This document shows, in pieces, positions 53,227 to 62,132 of a DNA stretch of 64,000 nucleotides. A program made the translations under genes and the position numbers. Below the pieces are notes generated by a model, which was not told the DNA's origin, searched no databases, and was given only the letters and a program-made list of their open reading frames with translations. How positions within the stretch are numbered: the stretch's first letter is position 1; each line of letters starts with the position of its first letter. The stretch comes from Mesorhizobium sp. M4B.F.Ca.ET.203.01.1.1 (GTDB taxonomy: Bacteria; Pseudomonadota; Alphaproteobacteria; Rhizobiales; Rhizobiaceae). Location of the stretch: positions 186,001-250,000 of the forward strand of contig NZ_SRUO01000002.1 in the NCBI RefSeq assembly GCF_004791025.1. Direction: 5' to 3'.

Positions 53227-54453
53227 TCACATCATGGTGGCGGACATGTCGCCATCATAAGCAGCCCTGACCAGCCGTCGCATCGCGGCGAGGTCGAACG
53301 GACGCGGATTGTTCTTGATCAGCCGGTCGATGCCGAGCGCCTGCTCGGCCGTCCAGTCGATCCTGTCCTCGGGAAGGCCAAGCTTGGCCAAGTTCGGTGG
53401 GATGCCGATAGCGCAAAACAGCCGGCTCACCTCTCGGATGGTGGCGTGCGCCGATGCATCGGCGCCGTCGCCGTTCTGACGGAGGCCGAGAGCGGCGCCA
53501 ACTTCGGCAATCTCTGCGGCCGCGGCGGGAAGGTTATAGCTCATCACATATGGCAGCATCGTGGCGACGCCCAGACCATGCGCAGTATGTGTAACTGCGC
53601 CGACCGGATACTGCACCGCGTGAGCGGCGGCCGTTCCGGCGGTACCGAAGGCGCAACCGGCGGCCAGCGCTCCCATCATGACGTCGGCGCGCGCATTCCC
53701 GTCCGATCCGTCGCGATATGCCGTTTCGAGGCTGCGACCGAGCAGCCTGATGGCCAGAAGCGCGAAATGATCGGTCAGAGCGCTTTTGCCGACAAAGACA
53801 TGCTGCTGCGGCAGACGGGGATCATCGCCGCGTCTGGCCGCGGTGAAGGCCTCGATTGCGTGCGTCAACGCGTCGGCGCCGGCGATCGCCGTCAGGGAAG
53901 GGGGGCATGTCGCCGTCAGTTCCGGATCGCAAAGCGCCACCGCGGCGATGAGGTGGGGACTGGAGATACCCACTTTCAGCGTCCGATCCGGATCGGAAAT
54001 CACGGCGACGGGGGTCACCTCGGAGCCTGTCCCGGCCGTAGTTGGCACAGCGATCACGGGAAGGGTAGGGCCTGGTACCTTGAATTCGCCGTAGTAGTCC
54101 TGGGGCCTGCCACCATGGCTGAGCAGAAGTGCTGCGCATTTGGCCATGTCGAGGCAGCTGCCGCCGCCGATCCCGATCACCATGTCCGGCTTGAAATCCT
54201 CCGCCTGCGCAATGCAGGCGGCGACGCTGTCGCGGGGCACATCCGGCAGCGTTCGGTCGTAGACCAGCGTCTCTATCGCCGCATTGTGCAGGCCGGCAAG
54301 AATTTCGGCGAACTGCGAAGTCGCCGCGAAACGCTCGTCGGTGCAGACGAACGCGCGCCGCCCAAATTTGGCGGCAACAGCAGGCAGCACATGACGCTGG
54401 CCTTTGCCGAACAGGATCTCGCGCGGCAGGCGCGCGGCTGCGAACAAGGTCAT
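53227..54453 (-). CDS. iron-containing alcohol dehydrogenase, maleylacetate reductase/4-hydroxybutyrate dehydrogenase-like
   Basis: About 408 residues. NAD(P) site: VIGIGGGSCLDMAKCAALLL. Metal-binding residues are in DALTHAIEAF and AHAVQYPVGAVTHTAHGLGV. VPTTAGTGSEVTPVAVISDP is the family motif. Group III enzymes of this type reduce maleylacetate or oxidise 4-hydroxybutyrate-like alcohols. AAGG precedes ATG 54453 by nine bases; an ATG at 54462 directly abuts that site. First gene of the operon with the aldehyde dehydrogenase and hydrolase. Confidence 0.9.
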   Translation of the reverse strand: MTLFAAARLPREILFGKGQRHVLPAVAAKFGRRAFVCTDERFAATSQFAEILAGLHNAAIETLVYDRTLPDVPRDSVAACIAQAEDFKPDMVIGIGGGSCLDMAKCAALLLSHGGRPQDYYGEFKVPGPTLPVIAVPTTAGTGSEVTPVAVISDPDRTLKVGISSPHLIAAVALCDPELTATCPPSLTAIAGADALTHAIEAFTAARRGDDPRLPQQHVFVGKSALTDHFALLAIRLLGRSLETAYRDGSDGNARADVMMGALAAGCAFGTAGTAAAHAVQYPVGAVTHTAHGLGVATMLPYVMSYNLPAAAAEIAEVGAALGLRQNGDGADASAHATIREVSRLFCAIGIPPNLAKLGLPEDRIDWTAEQALGIDRLIKNNPRPFDLAAMRRLVRAAYDGDMSATMM

Positions 54454-54509
54454 GGACGGCATCCTTCAGTTCCAGGGGCCGGCCTCGACGTCTGAGTCAT
54501 TTCCCAAAT

Positions 54510-54535
54510 TATCCTCTATTAAATCGTATAGGATA
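54510..54535. promoter_or_regulatory. inverted repeat TATCCT/AGGATA between the Fe-ADH operon and its GntR gene
   Basis: TATCCT (54510-54515) and AGGATA (54530-54535) flank a 14-base AT-rich centre, in the only AT-rich part of the divergent spacer. A second AGGAT follows at once. Likely operator or overlapping promoter of the adjacent GntR gene. Confidence 0.5.
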
Positions 54536-54593
54536 TAGGATTGAATTGCCCGAACCATCGTGCTAGTGAGTGCTCCTGTCAAGAGGGTAAACA

Positions 54594-55283
54594 ATGCAGA
54601 ACGCGGACCTGACGGAAGCTCCTTCGACAGCCCGTATCCAGCGCGCCAACAGCCTGGCCGGCGACGTTTACGAGGCAATCTTCGCGCAGCTGATGTCGCT
54701 CAGGATTGCTCCGGGATCGCGCATCACCGTCGACAATCTCGTGAAGGAATTCAACGTCTCGCATACCCCCATTCGCGAAGCGCTTGGCAGGTTGGAGGGT
54801 GAGGGCCTGGTGCTGAAGACCCACCTGATCGGCTATCGGGCCGCCCCGCAAATCACCCGCCGCCGCTTTGACGAGCTTTACGAGTTGCGCCTTCTACTTG
54901 AGCCCGCCGCCGCGGCCAAGGCCACTGCAACACTGGACGACGAGCGCCTGACCGTGCTGCAGGAAGCGGCTGGCGTCATGGCCCGGCGGGAGGGGAAAGA
55001 CGAACGCCTGCGTTATTCGAACTTCGCCCGTCAGGATGCGATCTTCCACGACAAGATCGTCGAGTTCGCCCAGAACGAGCTCATTCGCGAGACGCTCAAT
55101 CACCAGCATACCCACTTCCACATCTTCCGCTTGATGTATCACTCACGCGTGACCGAAGAGGCCCTCGACGAGCATGAGGCCATTCTCGCCGCCTTCTCCG
55201 CGGGCGACCCGGACGCCGCCGCAAAAGCCATGCGCGTGCACATCGAGAATTCGCGGGACCGGCTCCTGCCTGCGTTCGAGTAG
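54594..55283 (+). CDS. GntR-family regulator with FCD domain
   Basis: A 229-residue regulator. Winged helix: DVYEAIFAQLMSLRIAPGSR, ITVDNLVKEFNVSHTPIREA and LGRLEGEGLVLKTHLIGYRA. FCD: FDELYELRLLLEPAAAAKAT, NFARQDAIFHDKIVEFAQNE and LDEHEAILAAFSAGDPDAAA. GAGGG lies six bases before the ATG. It is divergent from the Fe-ADH, ALDH and hydrolase operon, the probable target. Confidence 0.9.
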   Translation: MQNADLTEAPSTARIQRANSLAGDVYEAIFAQLMSLRIAPGSRITVDNLVKEFNVSHTPIREALGRLEGEGLVLKTHLIGYRAAPQITRRRFDELYELRLLLEPAAAAKATATLDDERLTVLQEAAGVMARREGKDERLRYSNFARQDAIFHDKIVEFAQNELIRETLNHQHTHFHIFRLMYHSRVTEEALDEHEAILAAFSAGDPDAAAKAMRVHIENSRDRLLPAFE

Positions 55284-55427
55284 GAGCGTCAAGCTCGACG
55301 CGCCGCCGATCACCCAGGTCAACGCCAAGGAAAACCATTCCCCGACTTAACCGCTCTGCTCCGATTTCGATCCCTGTCTGGCGAGGCGCCAAGTGCACCT
55401 CGCCTTGCCACAACCGAGAGGAAGACC

Positions 55428-56021
55428 ATGCCAGGAAAAAAGATACTGATGCTGACGGGCGAATTCACCGAGGAATATGAAATCTTCGTCTACCAGCAGG
55501 CGATGGAGGCCGTCGGCCATACTGTTCATGTCGTCTGCCCCGACAAGAAAGCCGGCGACGTGATCAAGACATCGCTGCACGATTTTGAGGGCGATCAGAC
55601 CTACACCGAAAAGCCCGGTCACAATGCGCTGATCAACAAGACCTTTTCCGACGCCGAGAAGCAACTGAGCCAATACGACGCCGTCTACTGCGCCGGCGGG
55701 CGCGGACCGGAATATATCCGCACCGACAAGCGCGTGCAGGCGATGGTGCGCCACTTCCACGAGGCGAACAAACCGATATTTACGATCTGCCACGGCGTGC
55801 AGATCCTGATAGCGGTCGATGGCGTCGTCCGCGGCAAGAAGGTCGGCGCGCTCGCGGCTTGCGAGCCGGAGGTGACGCTGGCAGGCGGCACCTATATCGA
55901 TCTGTCTCCCACCGATGCCTATGTGGATGGGACGATGGTTTCGGCCAAGGGCTGGACCGCGCTTGCGGCGTTCATCCGTGAATGCCTGAAGGTGCTGGGA
56001 ACGGAAATACGCCACGCGTAA
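55428..56021 (+). CDS. DJ-1/PfpI-family protein
   Basis: A 197-residue class-I-amidotransferase-like protein. The nucleophile elbow reads IFTICHGVQILIAV, with the reactive Cys followed by His, and the paired Glu is in LTGEFTEEYEIFVYQQAM. DAVYCAGGRGPEYIRTDKRV is the conserved helix before it. Members act as glyoxalase III-type enzymes, chaperones or proteases; this one has the long form with CPDKKAGDVIKTSLHDFEGD. GAGAGGAAG precedes the ATG. Its role next to the GntR gene is unclear. Confidence 0.87.
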   Translation: MPGKKILMLTGEFTEEYEIFVYQQAMEAVGHTVHVVCPDKKAGDVIKTSLHDFEGDQTYTEKPGHNALINKTFSDAEKQLSQYDAVYCAGGRGPEYIRTDKRVQAMVRHFHEANKPIFTICHGVQILIAVDGVVRGKKVGALAACEPEVTLAGGTYIDLSPTDAYVDGTMVSAKGWTALAAFIRECLKVLGTEIRHA

Positions 56022-56082
56022 GCGTTGGTTCCGACGCATCACGCAATGGATGCGCCGGGTCCCTCAAAGCGGCTCGTTCCTA

Positions 56083-56979
56083 TCATTCGTCAAATACGAT
56101 CAGCGAACGCATCAGCGTTTCTCTTGCCGAGCCCAGATGCGCTCGGCAGGCTCGCTCGATGCGTTCTGGATCGCGGCTTTCGAGCGCCTCGATATAGGCG
56201 AGATGCTCCAGGATCGCCGCCTGGTTGCGCTGTTTTTCGTCATGCTTGTTCCACTGATAGTGGTAGTGGAAAATGAAGCTGATGATATCGTAGAAATCGT
56301 CGATGAAGCGGTTCGGCGAAGCCTCGTTTATGAGCCGGTGAAACCGGTTGTCGAGGCCGGAAAAGTCGTGGAATCGGCTTTCAATCCGCTTCAGCAGTTC
56401 GGTATGCGCAATCTTGAGCACGGCCAGCTTCTCCCACAACGGGGAAGTGTCGGCCTGTCGGGAAAACAGATGCGCCGAGCGCAGCTCGAACATGACGCGG
56501 ATCTCGAACAGCTCAAGTGCGAAATCTTCAGTAAAGCCCTTGAAAAGCCAACCCGTGTTCGGCCTTTTTTCGAGCAGCCCAAACCGGCTGAAGCGGATCA
56601 GGAACTCGCGGATTCCGTTGGTTGCGACACCGAACTGCCGCGCCAGCTCGAGCTCGTTGATGCTGGTGCCGGGTCTGGTGTCACCGCGCAGCATCCACTC
56701 CATGAATTGCTGCTCGACGTGCTTGGCCCGTGATGTGGTTTCGGCGTCGGGATAGTAGTCGCTATCCTCGACCGGTCGGCCTGCCGTCCTGACGCCGCTG
56801 CGCTCGGCAATAAGTTCGCGGTGGGCAAGTTCTCCCAGGACCTTTCGGACAGTCGTGCGGCTCACTCCCATTTGCCTTCTGAGTTCATTTTCGGAAGGGA
56901 GGTCGCCGGTCAATTGTCCGTCGCGCAGCATACTGGCGGCGCGGTTGAAAGCCTTCTTGTAAACAGTGTCGGTTCGCAT
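56083..56979 (-). CDS. GntR-family regulator with two winged-helix domains and an FCD domain
   Basis: A 298-residue protein, longer than usual. The first GntR winged helix spans residues about 3-70 (AFNRAASMLRDGQLTGDLPS, ENELRRQMGVSRTTVRKVLG). A second GntR-like winged helix spans about 88-150 (QQFMEWMLRGDTRPGTSINE, LELARQFGVATNGIREFLIR, LLEKRPNTGWLFKG). The FCD domain follows (LELFEIRVMFELRSAHLF, GLDNRFHRLINEASPNRF). ATG 56979 has GAGG eight bases before it. It is divergent from the RbsC-like importer and probably binds the strong inverted repeat between them. Confidence 0.85.
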   Translation of the reverse strand: MRTDTVYKKAFNRAASMLRDGQLTGDLPSENELRRQMGVSRTTVRKVLGELAHRELIAERSGVRTAGRPVEDSDYYPDAETTSRAKHVEQQFMEWMLRGDTRPGTSINELELARQFGVATNGIREFLIRFSRFGLLEKRPNTGWLFKGFTEDFALELFEIRVMFELRSAHLFSRQADTSPLWEKLAVLKIAHTELLKRIESRFHDFSGLDNRFHRLINEASPNRFIDDFYDIISFIFHYHYQWNKHDEKQRNQAAILEHLAYIEALESRDPERIERACRAHLGSARETLMRSLIVFDE

Positions 56980-57023
56980 TGGATCTACCTCAGAGCAACA
57001 CCTTGTCCTTTTTAGCATAAACT

Positions 57024-57076
57024 TTATCCATAAAAAACAACTTGACCAAGTGATGTTGGTTGTTTTTTATCGATAA
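57024..57076. repeat. long inverted repeat, probable operator of the two-HTH GntR regulator
   Basis: The arm TTATCCATAAAAAACAAC (57024-57041) is the reverse complement of GTTGTTTTTTATCGATAA (57059-57076) except at one of 18 positions, with a 17-base spacer. The end of each arm is a (near) palindrome by itself, TTATC-C/G-ATAA. The structure lies between the divergent GntR and importer genes, about 45 bases before one start and 70 before the other. Confidence 0.75.
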
Positions 57077-57145
57077 GAGGAAGCTAAAAATACAACATAA
57101 GCTTTTGACGACGAGGCTCACACAAGCCGCGGCGGGGAGGGAACT

Positions 57146-58198
57146 TTGCCTGAAGCGGGAAACACCGGCACCTCTGTCGGCGAGGCCGCAGTGCGAGCAC
57201 CCAAGAAGCAAGAAGCCGTCCCTGGCCTTGCTCTGGGCTTGGCCCTGCTGAGCGCCGGTCCGGTCGTCATCCTGGCGTTGCTGATTGTCGTTCTCAGTTT
57301 TCTGTCGCCCTATTTTTTGACGGGGCGCAACCTCAGCAACATCCTCGCCCAGACCGCCGTCATCTCGGTTGTGGCGATGGGCCAGCACCTGGTCATCCTG
57401 ACGCGTGGGATCGATCTCTCGGTCGGCTCGAACGTTGCACTGGCTTCGGTCGTCGGCGCGCTCAGTTTCCATGCCGGCGCCCCCGCCTTCCTGGTGATCG
57501 CGGTGATGGTCGCCTGCGGTGCGGCGGTCGGCGCCATCAATGGGCTCTTCTACGTCTTCGGCCGGCTGCCGCATCCGTTCATCATCACCCTGGCGACATT
57601 GAGCATCGCCAAGGGGCTGGCGCTGCAACTGGCTGACGGGCGCGCCATCCCTGGCATGCCGGATGCCATCGATGCGCTTGGCCGCGAGGCGGTCTGGGGT
57701 CTGCCTGGATCGGTCTTTGTGGTCGCCGGCGTTGCCGCGGTTCTTTTCGCAATGGCCAAGACGATGGTCTGGGGACGCTGGATCTATGCCGTCGGCGGCC
57801 GGCCCGACGCTGCCCTGCGCATGGGTATTCCCGTGTCCTGGGTGCTGGTTTCGGTCTATGTGATCTCGGGGCTGTGCGCCGGCATCGGGGCGGTCATCCT
57901 TGCCGGCCGCACCGACGCCGGTTCGCCCTTGTTCGGCAATCTGCTGGAACTGGATACGATCGCGGCGGTGATCATCGGCGGTGCCAGTTTTCTCGGCGGT
58001 CGCGGCCATCTTGGCCATGCCTTGATCGGCGCCATCATGATCGGCGTCATCCGCAACGCGCTCAACCTGCTCAACGTCAATGTCTTCTTCCAACTCATCG
58101 TCATTGGCGTGGTCATCGTCATAGCGGTCGAGTCCGACGTGTTGCGCAACTATCTCGAAGGGCGCGTGCGTGTCATGCAGGCCGGGAGGCAGTCGTGA
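57146..58198 (+). CDS. sugar ABC transporter permease (RbsC family)
   Basis: A 350-residue permease with around ten helices. The conserved part ILTRGIDLSVGSNVALASVV and VGAINGLFYVFGRLPHPFII, then YAVGGRPDAALRMGIPVSWV and DTIAAVIIGGASFLGGRGHL are RbsC-type motifs. The start is TTG 57146, with GGGAGG five bases before it. It is first in an operon of permease, ATPase and binding protein. Confidence 0.92.
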   Translation: MPEAGNTGTSVGEAAVRAPKKQEAVPGLALGLALLSAGPVVILALLIVVLSFLSPYFLTGRNLSNILAQTAVISVVAMGQHLVILTRGIDLSVGSNVALASVVGALSFHAGAPAFLVIAVMVACGAAVGAINGLFYVFGRLPHPFIITLATLSIAKGLALQLADGRAIPGMPDAIDALGREAVWGLPGSVFVVAGVAAVLFAMAKTMVWGRWIYAVGGRPDAALRMGIPVSWVLVSVYVISGLCAGIGAVILAGRTDAGSPLFGNLLELDTIAAVIIGGASFLGGRGHLGHALIGAIMIGVIRNALNLLNVNVFFQLIVIGVVIVIAVESDVLRNYLEGRVRVMQAGRQS

Positions 58199-58983
58199 GT
58201 GCCGTTCCAGCAAGCGTCGATCATGCAGCCACCGCCGCTGAATATCCCGTGCTTGCGGTACGCGGCGCGACCAAGCGTTTCGGCTCGGTTGTGGCGCTGG
58301 ACGACGTCAGCATCGAGGTCCGGCGCGGCGAGATCTTGGGGCTTCTGGGCGACAACGGCGCTGGCAAGTCGACGTTGACCAAATGCATCAGCGGGGTGCA
58401 CCAACTCGATGCCGGCGCGATCCTCCTGGACGGTGCGCCAACGCAGATACGCTCCCCTGCGGATGCGCGCTTCGCCGGCATCGAGACTGTCTACCAGGAT
58501 CTGGCGCTGTTCGACAATCTGACGCCAGGACAGAACTTCTTTGCCGGTCGCGAACTGGCGGGGCCGCAATGGCTTCCTCGCGGCATGCGATTTCTTCAAC
58601 AGCGCCGGATGGATGCCGAAACGCGCGTTCTGCTCGCCAATTTGAAAGTCACGTTGCCAAGGCTGGACGCCGTCGTTGCCATGATGTCGGGTGGACAAAG
58701 GCAAGCCATTGCGGTGGCCCGGTCGACCGTGTTTGCCCGCAAGGTCGTGATCCTGGACGAACCGACCGCTGCACTTGGCCTGCGTGAATCGCGGCAAGTG
58801 CTCAACTTGGTCGCGACGCTGCGCGACCAGGGCAACGCCGTCATCCTGATCACCCACAATATGGAGCATGTCGTCGAGCTTGCCGATCGCGCCGTGGTGC
58901 TTCGCCAGGGCCGCAAGGTCGGCGAACTGGTGCCGACCAAGGACAACAAGCAGGAACTGGTCTCCATGATCGTGGGAGCCTGA
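58195..58983 (+). CDS. sugar ABC transporter ATPase, single-domain (RbsA/FrcA-like)
   Basis: A 262-residue ATPase with one nucleotide-binding domain, unlike two-domain RbsA. Walker A is GDNGAGKSTLTK, Q-loop ETVYQDLALFDNLT, signature MSGGQRQAIAVARSTVF and Walker B KVVILDEPTAALGL, then H-loop LITHNMEHVVELA. Single-domain forms of this type are known for fructose importers of rhizobia (FrcA). GTG 58195 overlaps the permease stop (GTGA), with GGGAGG upstream. Confidence 0.92.
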   Translation: MSAVPASVDHAATAAEYPVLAVRGATKRFGSVVALDDVSIEVRRGEILGLLGDNGAGKSTLTKCISGVHQLDAGAILLDGAPTQIRSPADARFAGIETVYQDLALFDNLTPGQNFFAGRELAGPQWLPRGMRFLQQRRMDAETRVLLANLKVTLPRLDAVVAMMSGGQRQAIAVARSTVFARKVVILDEPTAALGLRESRQVLNLVATLRDQGNAVILITHNMEHVVELADRAVVLRQGRKVGELVPTKDNKQELVSMIVGA

Positions 58984-59070
58984 TCCGTCCGAGATTTGGG
59001 GACTGTTGCGGTCCGCAAATGCCTGAAGCGACTTCCGCCGGAAGACGCCTCAATCCAAGGGAGGAATGGA

Positions 59071-59991
59071 ATGCCAATGAACCGAAAACTGTTCGCTGGG
59101 CTGGCGATCGCCGTTGCGTGCGCGATGCCGGCTTCGGCCGCCGACAAGATCAAGGTCGGCCTGATTACGAAATTCCCGGTGCCGTTCTACTCGACCATGG
59201 AGGACGCGGCCAAGAAATACGCCGCCGCTCATCCTGAAGTCGAGTTGGTCACCGGCCAGGGCCAGGCGGCAACCGACATCGAGGGCCAGATTGCCCTGAT
59301 CGAATCCATGATCACGCAAGGGGTCAAGGGGCTGGCGATCACTCCGGTCGATCCGACCGTCGCGCCGACGCTCGACAAGGCGGTCGCTGCCGGCATCAAG
59401 GTGGTTCTCGTCGACAACGGCATCCCGGACTGGAAGGGCCAGACCGCGTTGGTTTCGACCAACAACCTGAACGGCGGCAAGATTGCCGGTGAGTACCTGA
59501 AGACCGTGCTCAAGAGCGGCGACAAGATCGGCATCCTGCAAGGCGTTCCCGGAGTGCCGGCGCTGGACGACCGGGTCACCGGCATGATGGAGGGCCTCGG
59601 CGACGTCAAGGTCGAGGTGGTCGGCAAGGGCGCAACCAACTGCACGCTCGAACTTGGCACGTCGGTGACCGAAGACATCCTGACCGCCAATCCCGATCTC
59701 AAGGCGATCTACGCGGCATGCGGACCGCCAATCCCGGGAGCCGTCAAGTCGATCAGCAATGCGGGGATCGGCAACGACAAGATCATCCTGGTCGGCTTCG
59801 ACGCCTGCTGTGGTGAGATCGAAGCGATCAAGTCCGGCGCGGAAGATGCCAGCGTGGCGCAATTTCCGGCAAAAATGGGCGAGCTTGGCATCGATACCGT
59901 CGTCAAGGCGATCCGCGGGGAACCCGTCGAAGCCAATGTGGATACCGGTGCAGGACTGGTGACGCTGCAGAACGTCAAAGACTTCGAATAG
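59071..59991 (+). CDS. sugar ABC transporter substrate-binding protein (RbsB/type 1 family)
   Basis: A 306-residue periplasmic protein with signal LFAGLAIAVACAMPASAA. The mature part begins DKIKVGLITKFPVPFYSTME, then EGQIALIESMITQGVKGLAI with TPVDPTVAPTLDKAVAAGIK, as in RbsB-like proteins. ILVGFDACCGEIEAIKSGAE is the C-terminal ligand site region and has an unusual Cys-Cys. ATG 59071 has GGGAGG about seven bases before it. The ligand is probably a pentose, polyol or related sugar. Confidence 0.92.
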   Translation: MPMNRKLFAGLAIAVACAMPASAADKIKVGLITKFPVPFYSTMEDAAKKYAAAHPEVELVTGQGQAATDIEGQIALIESMITQGVKGLAITPVDPTVAPTLDKAVAAGIKVVLVDNGIPDWKGQTALVSTNNLNGGKIAGEYLKTVLKSGDKIGILQGVPGVPALDDRVTGMMEGLGDVKVEVVGKGATNCTLELGTSVTEDILTANPDLKAIYAACGPPIPGAVKSISNAGIGNDKIILVGFDACCGEIEAIKSGAEDASVAQFPAKMGELGIDTVVKAIRGEPVEANVDTGAGLVTLQNVKDFE

Positions 59992-60005
59992 GCTCCACAC
60001 CTTGG

Positions 60006-60038
60006 CCCGGCGGCGATCTCAGCCGCCGGGTTCTTTTT
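60006..60038 (+). terminator. intrinsic terminator after the RbsB-like gene
   Basis: A 9-bp GC stem (CCCGGCGGC/GCCGCCGGG) with a 7-base loop is followed by TTCTTTTT. It lies 15 bases after the binding-protein stop and before the dehydrogenase gene, so transcripts may partly end here. Confidence 0.85.
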
Positions 60039-60063
60039 GAAACATTTCAGGAAGATAATTCGC

Positions 60064-61077
60064 ATGAAAGCGCTCGTATGCCGCAAGCCCGGCGAATTGG
60101 TCTTCGAGGATCGCCCGGCGCCCGGCCCGCCGGGCGCCGGATGGGCGCTGGTCAGCATCAGCCATGTCGGCATCTGTGGCACCGACTACCACATCTATGA
60201 GGGCAAGCATCCCTACCTGGTCTATCCACGTGTCATGGGACATGAACTCTCTGGCACCGTGACCGCGGTAGGCGAAGGCGTCGCCATCGAAGTCGGCGAA
60301 CGGGTCGTCGTAAATCCCTATCTGGCCTGCGGCAAATGCATTGCATGCCGTCACGGCAAGCCGAATTGCTGCGTATCGATCGAAGTGTTGGGCGTTCATC
60401 GCGACGGCGGCATGTGCGAAGAATTGCTGGTGCCTGCCGACAACCTCTACCCGGTTGCAGGACTGCCTCTCGTTGACGCGGCAGCTGTCGAGTTCCTGGC
60501 GATCGGCGCTCACGCGGTGAGACGCTCCAGGCTTGCTGCCGGCGCAAAGACGCTGGTCATCGGCGCCGGGCCTATCGGACTGGGTACGGCATTGTTTGCG
60601 CGTATTGCCGGCCAAGCGGTGACGCTCATGGACACCAGCCGGGAACGGCTCGACTTCGCCGAAAGCCAACTCGGGTTTCCCGTCATCGACAGTGCATCGG
60701 GCTCACCTGTCGAGCAGGTGAGAGAGCGAACCGATGGCGACTTTTTCGACCTCGTCTTCGATGCGACCGGCAGCAAGGTCTCGATACAAGCCGCGTTCGG
60801 CTACGTGGCCCATGGCGGCGCCCTGATAATGGTAAGCGTCATCAAGGACGAGATCACCTTCTCGGATCCCGAATTCCACAAACGCGAGATGATGTTGATC
60901 GGCAGCCGCAATGCGCTTCGCGTCGACTTCGACCACGTCATGGCGGCAATGCGCGATGGCGCCATTCCTGCGGCCAAGCTGATAACGCACGACACGACCC
61001 TTCAGAACAGCCTGCACGATATCGCTCGTTGGACACATCAGAAGTCGGGGCTCATAAAGGCCGTCATCGCCTTCTAG
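60064..61077 (+). CDS. zinc-dependent alcohol/polyol dehydrogenase (MDR superfamily)
   Basis: A 337-residue enzyme. Catalytic zinc ligands lie in GICGTDYHIYEG (Cys) and MGHELSGTV (His-Glu); the structural zinc cluster is ACGKCIACRHGKPNCC. Cofactor motif: VIGAGPIGLGTALFA. IEVLGVHRDGGMCEELLVP and ALIMVSVIKDEITFSDPEFH resemble the L-threonine/sorbitol and RspB/galactonate-type branch. ATG 60064 has AGGAAG upstream; the ORF could start nine codons earlier. It likely oxidises the sugar or sugar acid brought in by the preceding importer. Confidence 0.88.
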   Translation: MKALVCRKPGELVFEDRPAPGPPGAGWALVSISHVGICGTDYHIYEGKHPYLVYPRVMGHELSGTVTAVGEGVAIEVGERVVVNPYLACGKCIACRHGKPNCCVSIEVLGVHRDGGMCEELLVPADNLYPVAGLPLVDAAAVEFLAIGAHAVRRSRLAAGAKTLVIGAGPIGLGTALFARIAGQAVTLMDTSRERLDFAESQLGFPVIDSASGSPVEQVRERTDGDFFDLVFDATGSKVSIQAAFGYVAHGGALIMVSVIKDEITFSDPEFHKREMMLIGSRNALRVDFDHVMAAMRDGAIPAAKLITHDTTLQNSLHDIARWTHQKSGLIKAVIAF

Positions 61078-61148
61078 AAAGAACGATGCTGGCGCCTCCG
61101 CAGACCCTGGAGTCCGATCCGCCAAGGCCAAGCACATGCGGTCGCCGG

Positions 61149-62132
61149 CTAGATCCTGACGACGAGAGCGCCGCCGCTGAGGCCGGCACCCGCCGCAGCC
61201 AGAAGGATTTTCTCGCCCGACCGAAACGGCTCCGCATGATGGGCCAACGACAGCGACAGCGGGATCGTTGCTGCGGAAGAGTTGCCGTATTCGACGATCG
61301 TCTTGACGATCGCTTGATCGGTGATGCCAAGGTTCCGCCCCACCGCGTCGAAAATGCGGGCGTTGGCCTGATGCGGCACGAACCGATCGATGTCCTGCGG
61401 CCGCATGCTGGCAGCAGCGAGCGCGTCCCGCGAGCAGGCTGTCATCATATCGACCGCCTTGGCGAACACCTCGCGGCCGTCGATGATGGTCATCCGGGTC
61501 TCAGCGAGGTCGAGATCGGCCTGGAAGGGCTTGTTGCTTCCGCCCGCGGGAATCTGGATCAGCCCGTAGCGCGAGCCGTCGGAATCAACCGATGCGCCGA
61601 GAATGCCTCGATCCGGATCCTCGCAGGGACCGATCACCACGGCGCCTGCGGCGTCGGCAAACAGCACGGCGCTGGTGCGCTCGGCCGAATTGATGCGGCG
61701 GCTGAGGATGTTGGCGGCGATGACAAGGCTCGCTTTGCCGTGCAGGCGTGTAAATCCGTCCGCGAACATCAGCGCATAGATGAAGCCGGCGCAGGCGCCG
61801 GTCAGGTCGATCGCGCCGGCGCGGCCGAGCCCCAGTCGATGCGCGACCAGCGGCGCGCTGGGCGGCAGGAGGTGATCGGGCGTCGAGGTGGCAAGCAGCA
61901 GCAGGCCGATGTCGCCGCGCTCGATGCCGGCGTTCGCCAGCGCCATGTCGCCGGCGCGCGTGGCAAGGCCCGACAGCGTGTCTTCTTCCGTTGCCCAGAA
62001 GCGCGACCGAATGCCGGTGCGCCGCTCGATCCAGCCGGGCTCGAGCCCGAGACGGTTTTCGATCTCCGGGTTCTCGACCCTGCGCGCCGGCGCATGATGG
62101 CCGAAGCCGAGAAAGCGCGACGACCTGTTCAT
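61149..62132 (-). CDS. bioZ: BioZ, beta-ketoacyl-ACP synthase III-like enzyme of biotin synthesis
   Basis: A 327-residue FabH-type protein. The catalytic triad is Cys in [13 protein letters not shown], His in [13 protein letters not shown] and Asn in [13 protein letters not shown]. The N-terminal [17 protein letters not shown] is the FabH motif. In rhizobia the bioZ product makes the pimelate-type precursor (from glutaryl-type primer) for biotin. The start overlaps the bioA stop (ATGA), so it is coupled with bioA; a housekeeping fabH would not sit here. Confidence 0.9.
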   Translation of the reverse strand: MNRSSRFLGFGHHAPARRVENPEIENRLGLEPGWIERRTGIRSRFWATEEDTLSGLATRAGDMALANAGIERGDIGLLLLATSTPDHLLPPSAPLVAHRLGLGRAGAIDLTGACAGFIYALMFADGFTRLHGKASLVIAANILSRRINSAERTSAVLFADAAGAVVIGPCEDPDRGILGASVDSDGSRYGLIQIPAGGSNKPFQADLDLAETRMTIIDGREVFAKAVDMMTACSRDALAAASMRPQDIDRFVPHQANARIFDAVGRNLGITDQAIVKTIVEYGNSSAATIPLSLSLAHHAEPFRSGEKILLAAAGAGLSGGALVVRI

